DNA of 64,000 nucleotides from Collinsella aerofaciens (GCF_028206995.1 NZ_JAQLFL010000001.1:339650-403649); one strand, 5' to 3'. Shown: positions 25,417 through 35,823, numbered from the stretch's first letter. Numbers and translations are program-made. The notes: generated from the sequence alone by a model not told the origin.

Positions 25417-26316
25417 GTGTCCGATCGTCCCAAGGCATCTGCTCCCAAGACGCCTGCGCGCAAAGCTACCACTGCGGGAGCGCCTGCAGCGAAGAGCGGC
25501 ACCGGTTCGTGGCTGGCGGGCTTTATTACCCGTGCCGCCGCTGGTATCGTCTACGCCGTTGTCTTTATCCTGTGCTTGGTTTTGGGTATCGTGCCCACGG
25601 CCATCTTTGTTTCCGTCATGAGCGGTCTGTGCTGCTATGAGTTTTTCCGTATGACAAGGCTCGATGGCAAGATGGCTAACGAGCGCATGGGTATCGCTGC
25701 CGCTGTACTCTTTCCGCTGTCGGCGTTGGGCGATTCGATGTTGCTGAATGCCCTGCTTTTTGCCCTGATGCTCGCTGTGGGGATTTGGTATGTCTGGTCG
25801 CCGCGTACCCGCATCTCTGATGTGGCCGTGACGCTCATGGGTCCCATCTACACTGGCTTTATGCTGTCGGCTATCGTGCTGCTGCGCGATGCCGTGCCCG
25901 GTTTTGCCGGCGCCCTGCTTTCGGTGGGCGTTTGCGCGTCCCTTTGGGTCTCCGATTCGTTTGCCTACATCGTGGGCAGCCGTATCGGTAAGCACAAGAT
26001 GGTTCCCAAGATCTCTCCCAAAAAGAGCTGGGAGGGGTTTGTCGGCGGCATCCTGGGCTCGGTTTTGATTTGGCTCATTCTGTGGGCGACGCACTTCTAC
26101 AAGCTCAGCCTGCCCTATGCGCTGCTGTGCGGCGTGGTCGTGTCCGTTCTGGGCGTTATCGGCGACCTCATCGAGTCGCGCATCAAGCGCGGTGTGGGCG
26201 TCAAGGATTCCGGCAACCTTATCCCGGGCCACGGCGGCATGCTCGATCGTAGCGATTCGCTTATCTTCGGCTGCATCACCGCGCAGCTGATGCTGATGAT
26301 CGGAGGCGTGCTGTAA
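25417..26316 (+). CDS. cdsA: Phosphatidate cytidylyltransferase (CDP-diacylglycerol synthase)
   Basis: It makes CDP-diacylglycerol, the branch-point for phospholipid synthesis. It is an integral membrane protein of about eight helices over 299 residues. The signature is at the C-terminus: KKSWEGFVGG, then GDLIESRIKRGVGVKDSG, then IPGHGGMLDRSDS. An Ala/Pro/Lys-rich cytoplasmic tail of ~30 residues precedes the first helix. GTG start with GGAGG upstream; the TAA stop overlaps the dxr ATG. Confidence 0.95.
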   Translation: MSDRPKASAPKTPARKATTAGAPAAKSGTGSWLAGFITRAAAGIVYAVVFILCLVLGIVPTAIFVSVMSGLCCYEFFRMTRLDGKMANERMGIAAAVLFPLSALGDSMLLNALLFALMLAVGIWYVWSPRTRISDVAVTLMGPIYTGFMLSAIVLLRDAVPGFAGALLSVGVCASLWVSDSFAYIVGSRIGKHKMVPKISPKKSWEGFVGGILGSVLIWLILWATHFYKLSLPYALLCGVVVSVLGVIGDLIESRIKRGVGVKDSGNLIPGHGGMLDRSDSLIFGCITAQLMLMIGGVL

Positions 26317-27503
26317 TGTCATTCCAGACGACGTATGGCCCCGATGGACGCCTCCGTGTTGCCATCCTGGGTTGTACGGGCTCCATCGGCACCCAGGCGC
26401 TCGATGTGTGCCGCCAGCATGCCAATCGCCTGCAGGTGACGGCGCTGTCCGTTAACTCCAGCACCTCCGAGCTTGTTGCCGCTGCCCGCGAGTTCTCGGT
26501 TCCGGCGGTTGCCGTGGCCGATGTCGCTCATGGCGATGACGCCGTGCTGCAGGAGTTGCCCGAGGGAACGAAGCTTGGCCTTGGCGCGCAGGCGGTTTGC
26601 GAGCTCGCGCGTCGCGACGATGTCGACTGCGTGCTCGTTGCTATTGTGGGTGCCGCTGGTCTCGAGGCGAGCCATGCGGCCTTGACCTCAAATAAGCGTC
26701 TTGCCCTTGCCAACAAGGAGTCCCTCGTCGTCGGCGGCGACTTGCTTATGCCGTTGGCGCAACCGGGCCAGCTTATTCCAGTCGACTCTGAGCACTCCGC
26801 CATCTACCAGTGCTATCTGGGGGAGGACCCGCTCGAGGCTCATTGTATTTGGCTCACCTGCTCGGGCGGTCCGTTCTTTGGCCGCACGCGCGACGAGCTC
26901 AATCGCGTGACGCGTGCCGATGCCCTCGCACATCCCACGTGGGCCATGGGTGCCAAGATCACCATCGACTCCGCCACCCTCATGAACAAGGGCCTGGAGC
27001 GAATTGAGGCCATGCATCTGTTTAACTGCGACCTCGATTTCATTAACGTGGTCGTGCAGCGTCAGTCCAAGATTCACTCTATGGTCGAGTTCGCCGACGG
27101 CTCCGTGATGGCGCATCTCGGTGCTTCTGACATGCGTATTCCCATCCAGTTCGCGTTCTCGTATCCCGAGCGTTGGGATACCCCGGCGCCTCGTATCGAT
27201 TTCCGCGAGCTGGGGCAGCTCACGTTTGATGCTGCCGACATGGATACCTTCCGCTGTCTGGCACTGGCCGAGCGTGCCGGCAAGACGGGTGGCACCATGC
27301 CGTGCGTGCTCAATGCCGCCAACGAGGTCGCCGTCGATGCCTTCCTGCACGATGGTTGCAGCTTTACCGATATCGATCGCATTGTGGAATCCTGCATGGA
27401 TTCCCACGATTTGCAGGCGGTCGATTCGTTTGAGCAGCTTCACGACATCGATGCATGGGCGCGTGAAAAGGCTGCGCAGGTGCTCGCCGCAACCCGTTCC
27501 TAA
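26316..27503 (+). CDS. dxr: 1-deoxy-D-xylulose 5-phosphate reductoisomerase
   Basis: This is the second step of the MEP isoprenoid pathway. NADPH binding is shown by VAILGCTGSIGTQALDV. The metal and substrate sites are LANKESLVVGGD, PVDSEHSAIYQC and TCSGGPFFGR. MNKGLERIEAMHLF and the C-terminal helical domain complete a 395-residue protein. It works with ispG in the same operon and shares a 1-nt overlap with cdsA. Confidence 0.97.
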   Translation: MSFQTTYGPDGRLRVAILGCTGSIGTQALDVCRQHANRLQVTALSVNSSTSELVAAAREFSVPAVAVADVAHGDDAVLQELPEGTKLGLGAQAVCELARRDDVDCVLVAIVGAAGLEASHAALTSNKRLALANKESLVVGGDLLMPLAQPGQLIPVDSEHSAIYQCYLGEDPLEAHCIWLTCSGGPFFGRTRDELNRVTRADALAHPTWAMGAKITIDSATLMNKGLERIEAMHLFNCDLDFINVVVQRQSKIHSMVEFADGSVMAHLGASDMRIPIQFAFSYPERWDTPAPRIDFRELGQLTFDAADMDTFRCLALAERAGKTGGTMPCVLNAANEVAVDAFLHDGCSFTDIDRIVESCMDSHDLQAVDSFEQLHDIDAWAREKAAQVLAATRS

Positions 27504-27528
27504 CCCATAAGGATTGCTTTTTCGTTTT

Positions 27529-28890
27529 ATGGATACTGTTCTGAGCGTTCTCTCATCGGTCTTTTGGGGCCTGCTGATGCTTTCCGTCCTCGTGTTTTTG
27601 CACGAGGGCGGCCACTTTTTGGCGGCGCGTGCCTGCGGCGTCCGTGTGACCGAGTTCTTTTTGGGCCTGCCTTGCCGCTTTGACATCCATTACACGTCGC
27701 GTCGCATTGGAACCAAGTTTGGCGTGACCCCGCTGCTGCTGGGTGGCTACGCTGCCATCTGCGGTATGGATCCGACCGACGTCTCCTGCGCCGATCGCGT
27801 GCTCGCGGCTATCTATCGTCATGGTCGCGTGACCGTGGCCGACCTTGCCGCCGAGCTCGAGCTATCCGAGGAGGTTGTGCTCGAGGCATGCGCCTTGCTC
27901 TTGGGTTGGGGCTCTATCGCGCCTTGGTATGAGGAAGGGGAGAAGCCCTCGCCGAGCTACTATCCCACCAAGTATCAGACGCTGCCGCGAGATGCGGCGG
28001 GTTACACCACCTTTGACGGCCGCCGTTTCGATCGCGAACATTCAACTTTCGAGGGCGATGTGTGGGAGCTGCCGTGCGGCGAGGCCGAGTTCCTTGCACA
28101 AGAGCGTTCGCACACCTATCTTGGCCAGGGTTTTCTCAAGCGCGCCTTTATGCTGCTCGCGGGCATTATTGTCAATATCTTGACAGGCTTTTTGCTCCTT
28201 ATGAGTATCTATTCCATTGCGGGTGTCACCGTGCCGATGGATACCAACGTGATCGGTCAGGTTGACGAGGGGTCTATTGCCGCCAAGGCGGGTATCGAGG
28301 GCGGCGACGCGATCCTTTCGGTTGACGGAGTATCGTGCTCTACCTGGATGGATGTTTACGATGCCATCGGCAAGGCTGCCGGTAAGGACGATATCGCCAT
28401 CGAGTACGAGCGTGACGGCAAGCAGCATTCGACCACGGTTGCGCTCAAAGAGGACGAGCGCCTAGGTGTGTATGCCTCTACGCAGGTGGTCCGTTTAGAC
28501 CCCATCACGTCGGCTCGCCTGTCGTTCTCCTATGTCGTGCAGACAGCGGAGGGCGTGATGCGCCTACTCCAGCCGCAGCATACGATGGAGATCCTCGATC
28601 AGTCCTCCTCGATCGTGGGAATTAGCGTTATGTCCTCACAGGCTGCTGCTGCCGGCCCTGCCACATTCCTTTCGTTTGCCGCCCTCATTTCGTTCTCGCT
28701 TGGCTTTATGAACCTGCTGCCCATCCCACCACTCGATGGCGGTAAGCTGGTCATCGAGATCATTCAAAAGATTGTGGGCCGCGAGCTTCCGCTCAAGGTC
28801 CAGACGATTGTGAGCTATGTGGGCATCGCGCTCTTTGCGCTGCTGTTTGTCTATATGCTTCGTTCCGACATCCTTCGATTTATTCTGTAG
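27529..28890 (+). CDS. rseP: RseP/RasP-type site-2 zinc metalloprotease with a large cytoplasmic insertion
   Basis: This intramembrane protease cleaves anti-sigma factors and leftover signal peptides (family knowledge). HEGGH (residues 25-29) lies in the first helix. LGGY is at 71-74, a PDZ domain near 240-330, and the second zinc site NLLPIPPLDGG near 400. Residues about 81-200 form an insertion far longer than usual. Its first part (DRVLAAIYRHGRVTVADL, then AAELELSEEVVLEACALLL) looks like a winged helix. ATG 27529 gives 453 residues; TTG 27514 is possible but overlaps the only ribosome-binding-like AAGGAT. Confidence 0.93.
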   Translation: MDTVLSVLSSVFWGLLMLSVLVFLHEGGHFLAARACGVRVTEFFLGLPCRFDIHYTSRRIGTKFGVTPLLLGGYAAICGMDPTDVSCADRVLAAIYRHGRVTVADLAAELELSEEVVLEACALLLGWGSIAPWYEEGEKPSPSYYPTKYQTLPRDAAGYTTFDGRRFDREHSTFEGDVWELPCGEAEFLAQERSHTYLGQGFLKRAFMLLAGIIVNILTGFLLLMSIYSIAGVTVPMDTNVIGQVDEGSIAAKAGIEGGDAILSVDGVSCSTWMDVYDAIGKAAGKDDIAIEYERDGKQHSTTVALKEDERLGVYASTQVVRLDPITSARLSFSYVVQTAEGVMRLLQPQHTMEILDQSSSIVGISVMSSQAAAAGPATFLSFAALISFSLGFMNLLPIPPLDGGKLVIEIIQKIVGRELPLKVQTIVSYVGIALFALLFVYMLRSDILRFIL

Positions 28891-28903
28891 GGGAGTGTTT
28901 GGA

Positions 28904-29986
28904 TTGTCTTTATCCCATCCTTTGCCTCGCGAGTTGACGCGCCCCGTGCATGTGGGCGGCGTGCAGATCGGTGGCGGCGCGCCGGTGGTGGTCCAATCCA
29001 TGACCTGCACCGATACCGCTGATGCCCAGGCAACGCTTGCGCAAGTGTGCGCGTTGGCGCAGGCTGGCTGCGATATCGTGCGTGTGAGCGTGCCCACTGA
29101 GGCCGCGCTTGAGGGTTTCCGCACCATCTGTGCCGAGTCTCCGGTGCCGATCGTCGCCGATATTCACTTTAACCATAAGCTCGCCATCGGCGCCGTAGAG
29201 GCCGGTGCCGCCAAGCTCCGCATCAATCCCGGCAACATTGGCGATTGGGCCAAGGTCGATGCCGTGATCGATGCCGCGGGCGCCGCTGGGTGCGCGATTC
29301 GCATTGGCGTGAACGCGGGCTCGCTTGAGCAGGATATCGCCGAGCGCGACGACCTCACGCAGCCCGAAAAGCTCGTGATGTCGAGCGAGCGCTTCGTCAA
29401 GCACTTTGAGGACCGCGGCTTTACGAACATTGTGCTTTCGGCCAAGGCCCATAGCGTGCAAACGACGCTCGATACCTATCGAGCCCTGTCGCGTGAGATT
29501 CCCCACGTTCCGCTTCACCTGGGCGTGACGGAGGCGGGGACCAAGCTCCAGGGCACCATCAAGAGCTCTGTAGGCTTGGGTATCTTGCTTTCCGAAGGCA
29601 TTGGCGACACCATGCGTGTGTCGCTCACAGCCGATCCGGTTGAGGAGCCGCCGGTTGCCTGGGGTATTCTGCAGTCGTTGGGCCTGCGTCGCCGTGGCCC
29701 CGAGATTGTCTCGTGCCCCACATGCGCCCGCTGCCAGGTTAACCTTATTCCCATTGCCGAGGAGGTTACCGAGCGGCTTAAGAACTACTCCGCGCCGCTT
29801 TCGATCGCTGTGATGGGATGTGCCGTTAATGGCCCCGGCGAGGCTTCTGATGCCGATCTGGGCGTTGCTTGCGGACGTGGTCAGGCCTTGCTCTTTTCGC
29901 ATGGCCAGATCATTGGTAAAGTAGCTGAGGACCAAATTGTCGACGCGCTTATGGCCGAGGTCGACAAGCTTATTGAGGAGAAATAA
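28904..29986 (+). CDS. ispG: (E)-4-hydroxy-3-methylbut-2-enyl diphosphate synthase
   Basis: This iron-sulfur enzyme catalyses the penultimate step of the MEP pathway. The TIM-barrel half carries QSMTCTDTADAQATLAQV and VADIHFNHKLA. The cluster ligands are in SCPTCARCQVNL and GCAVNGPGEASDAD. The start is TTG 28904, with GGGGAG 8 nt upstream; in-frame codons further up lie inside rseP. It is 360 residues. The proS ATG follows its stop with no gap. Confidence 0.96.
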   Translation: MSLSHPLPRELTRPVHVGGVQIGGGAPVVVQSMTCTDTADAQATLAQVCALAQAGCDIVRVSVPTEAALEGFRTICAESPVPIVADIHFNHKLAIGAVEAGAAKLRINPGNIGDWAKVDAVIDAAGAAGCAIRIGVNAGSLEQDIAERDDLTQPEKLVMSSERFVKHFEDRGFTNIVLSAKAHSVQTTLDTYRALSREIPHVPLHLGVTEAGTKLQGTIKSSVGLGILLSEGIGDTMRVSLTADPVEEPPVAWGILQSLGLRRRGPEIVSCPTCARCQVNLIPIAEEVTERLKNYSAPLSIAVMGCAVNGPGEASDADLGVACGRGQALLFSHGQIIGKVAEDQIVDALMAEVDKLIEEK

Positions 29987-31708
<1,722 letters not shown>

Positions 31709-31738
31709 TCGGCGATTTCGCTTGTAGTTCGATATACG

Positions 31739-31787
31739 GGACGGCCCCGCATTTCTCCAGATAGGGGAGATGCGGGGCCGTCCTTTT
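31739..31787 (+). terminator. Intrinsic terminator after proS
   Basis: A long GC-rich stem (31739-31758 with 31766-31783) contains a two-T bulge. TTTTA follows. Confidence 0.88.
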
Positions 31788-31811
31788 ATCTTGTCGGCGT
31801 ACTCAATCGCT

Positions 31812-31853
31812 AAAAGGAAACCCCACAGCCCATGCGAGCTGCGGGGTTTCCTT
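31812..31853 (-). terminator. Intrinsic terminator of the minus-strand APH-like gene
   Basis: Arms at 31813-31829 and 31837-31853 pair with one mismatch. Read on the minus strand the hairpin is followed by TTTTA. It lies 34 bp beyond the stop of the APH-like gene and faces the proS terminator. Confidence 0.75.
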
Positions 31854-31886
31854 TGTGCCTCCGATGCGAAATAAATCGCTCAGATA

Positions 31887-32651
31887 TTACTGATAATCGA
31901 CGACGTCGATCCAGTTCTTCAGGAACTCATCGTTCACGTTGCGCTTACGAGCGAGCTCGGAAGCGGCGACGATGCTCGTCCACTGACGCACGACCTGCAT
32001 GGGCATGTCGGCGCGGTCGCAGTAGAGCTCCAGATAAGCCTCGGCCTGGTCCTTGCTGTTGAGGGCAAAGAGCAGGTAGGTGGTGGCAACGTCGGCAGCA
32101 GGGGAGCCCTGGGTAGCGTGTGCCCAGTCGCACACATAGAGCTGGCCGTCGTCGCCGACGATGACGTTGGAGGGGTTGAAGTCGCCGTGGCAGACCTTGA
32201 ACTCCTTGGTCATACCGTCCAGACGCTCCTGAAGGTTGTAACGCGTGGTGGCATTGAGCTGATCAAGGCTGTCGATCATGCGGGCGAACTTGTCGCGCTG
32301 ACGGTTGAGCAGCGGGGAGGTGTAGCCGTGGATCTCGATCTGGAGGTCGACGAACATCTCGAGGTACTCACCGAAGCGCTGGGGCTCGGCAGTCATCTTC
32401 TCGGCAAGGGTGGTGCCCGGAACCTTCTCGGTCACGAGCGCCCAGCCGTTGGCGTTCTCGAGCTGGGAAACCTCGAGAGCCTTGGGGCTGCGGATGCCGC
32501 ACTCATTGATGCGGGCAAGATTCAAAGCCTCGTTGAACACGTCGGAGACAGGCTTGGTCTCGTTAAAGACCTTGACGATCTTGTCGCCCAGGTCGTAAAC
32601 GACCTTGTTGCCACGGCGGACGAGCTCGGTCTTGGAATCGGGTAGCAGCAT
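31887..32651 (-). CDS. APH-fold phosphotransferase-like protein
   Basis: This is an aminoglycoside-phosphotransferase/choline-kinase fold protein of unknown substrate. The catalytic loop VCHGDFNPSNVIV and the metal-binding region YVCDWAHATQGSPAADVATTYLLF match the HxDxxxxN and D(W)xxA patterns of this superfamily. The N-lobe (KVVYDLGDKIVKVFNE) has the kinase-like lysine. It is 254 residues with AAAGGAT upstream of the ATG. It lies downstream of adhE on the same strand, separated by a hairpin. Small-metabolite kinase is more likely than drug resistance. Confidence 0.8.
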   Translation of the reverse strand: MLLPDSKTELVRRGNKVVYDLGDKIVKVFNETKPVSDVFNEALNLARINECGIRSPKALEVSQLENANGWALVTEKVPGTTLAEKMTAEPQRFGEYLEMFVDLQIEIHGYTSPLLNRQRDKFARMIDSLDQLNATTRYNLQERLDGMTKEFKVCHGDFNPSNVIVGDDGQLYVCDWAHATQGSPAADVATTYLLFALNSKDQAEAYLELYCDRADMPMQVVRQWTSIVAASELARKRNVNDEFLKNWIDVVDYQ

Positions 32652-32684
32652 GGTTGCATCCTTTCAACGATGCGATAGAAGCGA

Positions 32685-32721
32685 CGGCGGGGGTGTGTGA
32701 AACACCCGTGCACCCCCGCCG
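32685..32721. repeat. GC-rich hairpin between adhE and the APH-like gene
   Basis: CGGCGGGGGTG (32685-32695) pairs perfectly with CACCCCCGCCG (32711-32721). On the adhE-sense (minus) strand the six-T run precedes rather than follows the stem, so it does not read as a canonical intrinsic terminator. Confidence 0.6.
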
Positions 32722-32740
32722 CAAAAAACCGTGCTAAAAA

Positions 32741-35389
32741 CTAGCAGACGGCGTAGTCCTGGGGCTCGCGGCCGTAGTAGGCGTCCAGGTAGAGCTCCTT
32801 GATCTCGCTCATGAGCGGGTAGCGCGGGTTAGCGCCGGTGCACTGGTCGTTGAATGCCTGCTCGGTCATCTCGTCGAGGGTGTCGAGGAAGTACTGCTCG
32901 TCAACACCGTAGTCGGCGATGGTCTTCTTGACACCGATGAAGTCCTTGAGCTCCTCGAGCTTCGTGATGAAGTTCTCGAAGACCTCCTTGTCGTCCTTGC
33001 CCTCGATACCGCAGTACTTGGCCATCTCGGCGTAGTTGTGCAGCGCGTTGGGGTAAGGATACTGGGAGAAGGTACCCATCTTGACGGGAGCCTCGGCGGC
33101 GTTGTAGCGCATGACGCGGGTCAGGATGACGGCGTTAGCGATGCCGTGGGGCAGGTGATGGAAAGCGCCGAGCTTGTGAGCCATGGAGTGGTTAAGGCCC
33201 AGGAAGGCGTTGGCGAAGGCCATACCGGCCATGCAGGAGGCGTTGTGCATCTCCTCGCGGGCGTGCGGGTCCTTGGCGCCGTTCGTGAAGCTGGAGGGCA
33301 GGTTCTCAAAGACGAGCTTGGCAGCGCGCTCGGAGAGGCCCTTGGTGTAGTCGGAAGCCATGATGGAGACGTAGGACTCGATGGCGTGGGTCATGACGTC
33401 GATGCCGGAGGCAGCGGTCAGGCCGCGCGGGGCGGTCATGCAGTTGTCGGCGTCGACGATAGCCATGTTGGGGAGCAGCGCGTAGTCGGCGAGCGGCCAC
33501 TTGATGCCGGTCTCCTTGTCGGTGATGATGGCGAACGGCGTGCACTCGGAGCCGGTACCCGAGGAGGTCGGGACGGCGACGAAGTAGGCCTTCTTGCCCA
33601 TCTCGGGGAAGGTGAAGATACGCTTGCGGATGTCCATGAAGTCCATGGCCATGTCCTCAAACTTGCACTCGGGGTGCTCGTACATCATCCACATGATCTT
33701 GCCGGCGTCCATAGCTGAGCCACCGCCGACGGCGATGATGACGTCCGGCTCAAAGAGAGCCATCTGCTTGGCGCCGCGACGTGCGCACTGCAGCGACGGA
33801 TCGGGCTCGACGTCATAGAAGCAGTCGTGGGCGATGCCCATCTCGTCGAGCTTGGCCTCGATGGCGCGGGTGTTGCCATTCTTGAAGAGGAACTGGTCGG
33901 TGACGATGAAGGCGCGCTTCTTGCCCATGACGGTACCGAGCTCGTCGAGGGCGACGGGCGTGGAACCCTTCTTGAAGTAGACCTTCTCGGGAGCGCGGAA
34001 CCACAGCATGTTCTCACGGCGCTCGGCCACAGTCTTAACGTTGATCAAGTGCTTCACCCCAACGTTCTCGGAGACGGAGTTGCCGCCCCAGGAGCCGCAG
34101 CCCAGGGTCAGAGACGGCTTCATGCCAAAGTTGTACAGGTCACCGATGCCGCCGTGCGAGGACGGGGTGTTGATGACGATACGGCAGGCCTTCATGACGT
34201 GCTCGAACAGGCTGATCTTCTCGGCCTGGGCGGGGTGCACGTACAGAGAGGCGGTGTGGCCCGGGCCACCGGCGAGCACCAGGTGCTCGGCCTTGTCGAC
34301 GGCCTCCTGGAAGTCCTTGGCGTGGTACATGGCCAGGACCGGGGAGAGCTTCTCGTGGGAGAACTCCTCCTTGGCGGGGTCGGTGGAGGTGACCTCGGCG
34401 ATCAGGATCTTGGTCTTGGCGGGAACCTCGATGCCGGCGAGCTCGGCGATCTTGGCGGCAGCCATGCCGGGGATGCGGTGATCGAGAGCGCCGTTCTTGA
34501 ACATGGCGGCACGCAGGGCCTCCATCTCGGCACCCTGCTTGACGAAGTAGCAGCCGCGCTTCTGGAACTCGGCCTTAACCTGGTCATAGATGCTGTCGAT
34601 GACGGTCACGGACTGCTCGGAAGCGCAGATCATGCCGTTGTCGAAGGTCTTGGAGTGGATGATGGAGTTGACGGCGAGCAGCACGTCGGCGGTGTCGTCG
34701 ATGACGACCGGGGTGTTACCGGCGCCAACGCCCAGGGCGGGCTTGCCCGAGGAGTAAGCGGCCTTGACCATGCCCGGGCCACCGGTGGCGAGGATGATGT
34801 CGACGTCGCGCATGACCATGTTAGTCAGCTCGATGGAGGGGACATCGACCCAGCCGATGATGCCCTCGGGGGCGCCGGCCTTGACGGCGGCGTCAAGCAC
34901 GAGCTTGGCGGCGGCGATGGTGCACTTGGCGGCAGCCGGGTGCGGGGAGATGATGATGGCGTTGCGGGTCTTCAGGCAGATCAGCGTCTTGAAGATCGCG
35001 GTGGAGGTGGGGTTGGTCGTCGGGATGACGGCGCCCACGATGCCGATGGGCTCGGCGATCTTGGTGATGCCGTAAGCCTCGTCGCGCTCCAGGACACCAC
35101 AGGTCTTGGTGTTCTTGTAAGCGTTGTAGATGTACTCTGCGGCGTAGTGGTTCTTGATGACCTTGTCCTCAAGAACGCCGCGGCCGGTCTCCTCGATGGC
35201 CATCTTCGCCAACGGGATACGAGCCTTGTTGGCGGCCATGGCGGCCTCATAGAAGATCTTGTCGACCTGCTCCTGCGTGTACGTAGCAAAAAGCGCCTGG
35301 GCCTCTCGCATCTGAGCGAGCTTGGCCTCAAGCGCCTCTACGTTGTCCACAATTGCGGGAGTAGTGTTTTCCGGTGACTTTTTCACCAT
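32741..35389 (-). CDS. adhE: Bifunctional acetaldehyde-CoA/alcohol dehydrogenase AdhE
   Basis: It reduces acetyl-CoA via acetaldehyde to ethanol, reoxidising two NADH in fermentation. The N-terminal ALDH half carries PTTNPTS and the catalytic cysteine in FDNGMICASEQS. The C-terminal iron-dependent ADH half carries GGGSAMDAGK and metal-binding histidines in the run ending HKLGAFHHLPHG. It is 882 residues, full length. AAGGAG lies 6 nt before the ATG. It is probably its own transcription unit with the operator-like site at 35483-35510. Confidence 0.97.
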   Translation of the reverse strand: MVKKSPENTTPAIVDNVEALEAKLAQMREAQALFATYTQEQVDKIFYEAAMAANKARIPLAKMAIEETGRGVLEDKVIKNHYAAEYIYNAYKNTKTCGVLERDEAYGITKIAEPIGIVGAVIPTTNPTSTAIFKTLICLKTRNAIIISPHPAAAKCTIAAAKLVLDAAVKAGAPEGIIGWVDVPSIELTNMVMRDVDIILATGGPGMVKAAYSSGKPALGVGAGNTPVVIDDTADVLLAVNSIIHSKTFDNGMICASEQSVTVIDSIYDQVKAEFQKRGCYFVKQGAEMEALRAAMFKNGALDHRIPGMAAAKIAELAGIEVPAKTKILIAEVTSTDPAKEEFSHEKLSPVLAMYHAKDFQEAVDKAEHLVLAGGPGHTASLYVHPAQAEKISLFEHVMKACRIVINTPSSHGGIGDLYNFGMKPSLTLGCGSWGGNSVSENVGVKHLINVKTVAERRENMLWFRAPEKVYFKKGSTPVALDELGTVMGKKRAFIVTDQFLFKNGNTRAIEAKLDEMGIAHDCFYDVEPDPSLQCARRGAKQMALFEPDVIIAVGGGSAMDAGKIMWMMYEHPECKFEDMAMDFMDIRKRIFTFPEMGKKAYFVAVPTSSGTGSECTPFAIITDKETGIKWPLADYALLPNMAIVDADNCMTAPRGLTAASGIDVMTHAIESYVSIMASDYTKGLSERAAKLVFENLPSSFTNGAKDPHAREEMHNASCMAGMAFANAFLGLNHSMAHKLGAFHHLPHGIANAVILTRVMRYNAAEAPVKMGTFSQYPYPNALHNYAEMAKYCGIEGKDDKEVFENFITKLEELKDFIGVKKTIADYGVDEQYFLDTLDEMTEQAFNDQCTGANPRYPLMSEIKELYLDAYYGREPQDYAVC

Positions 35390-35429
35390 TTGTGTCTCCT
35401 TGCGATCGGAGATTTACCCTACGCCTTGC

Positions 35430-35438
35430 ATGATAGCA
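35430..35438 (-). promoter_or_regulatory. Probable extended -10 of the adhE promoter
   Basis: On the minus strand TGCTATCAT (35438 down to 35430) forms an extended -10 element about 41 nt before the adhE start. No good -35 is present. Confidence 0.4.
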
Positions 35439-35482
35439 AGAAATTATTCGGCGAACGGTAAGATTCCTCTAAAAGGCACACT

Positions 35483-35510
35483 AAAACGCTTCAATAAAAT
35501 GAATCGTTTT
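35483..35510. promoter_or_regulatory. Operator-like inverted repeat upstream of adhE
   Basis: AAAACGCTTCA (35483-35493) and TGAATCGTTTT (35500-35510) are inverted repeats with one mismatch around a six-base AT spacer. It sits about 50-75 bp upstream of the predicted adhE -10. It does not match the usual Rex half-site (TTGTGAA). The rest of 35390-35560 holds no gene. Confidence 0.45.
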
Positions 35511-35561
35511 AACTAAAACTATCTGCCTGCTGCATCGCCCCGCTCATTGGGTACAGACTCT

Positions 35562-35714
35562 CATGAGTATTTCAATGGGAAAAAGGGACATCTGTTTGAT
35601 AATCGCTATTCGCGGGTCGCGGTTGAGTTGGACACACAGGCGGTGCAGCTACTCGATTACATCCATTTCAATCCCGTGTAAGGTGCGTCCGACTCGCTCG
35701 AGGCGTACCGTTAG
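35562..35714 (+). pseudogene. Remnant of a Y1/REP-associated tyrosine transposase
   Basis: In frame from 35562 the translation reads HEYFNGKKGHLFDNRYSRVA, then VELDTQAVQLLDYIHFNPV, a TAA at 35679, and GASDSLEAYR. This matches the C-terminal part of Y1_Tnp (TnpA_REP/IS200-like) proteins, which read roughly GHLFQxRYKS...LLRYIHLNPVRAG. The N-terminal HUH catalytic region is missing and two stops interrupt the frame, so it is dead. No start codon or flanking terminal repeats were recognised. From 35715 to 35790 I see nothing. Confidence 0.7.
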
Positions 35715-35790
35715 TTACAAGGCATACCAGCTGCGCTATGATTCCTTTGACATCTGCAAACCCTCATATAAGTCTGTCCCCAATGAGTGC

Positions 35791-35823
35791 AAAAAGGCGC
35801 CCTCCGTAGGGGAGGGCGCCTTT
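35791..35823 (-). terminator. Intrinsic terminator of rpmB
   Basis: A perfect 13-bp stem (35793-35805 with 35811-35823) is flanked by an A-run at 35791-35795, giving a U-tract on the minus strand. It is nearly symmetrical and could act in both directions. Confidence 0.8.

Noticed and set aside
31887..32651. Aminoglycoside resistance gene
   Set aside because: Only the shared kinase fold motifs are visible, with no resistance-class signature or mobile context, so it is left as an APH-fold protein of unknown substrate.
33827..35377. 516-codon open frame on the plus strand opposite adhE
   Set aside because: Shadow of adhE, which has intact motifs across the whole region.
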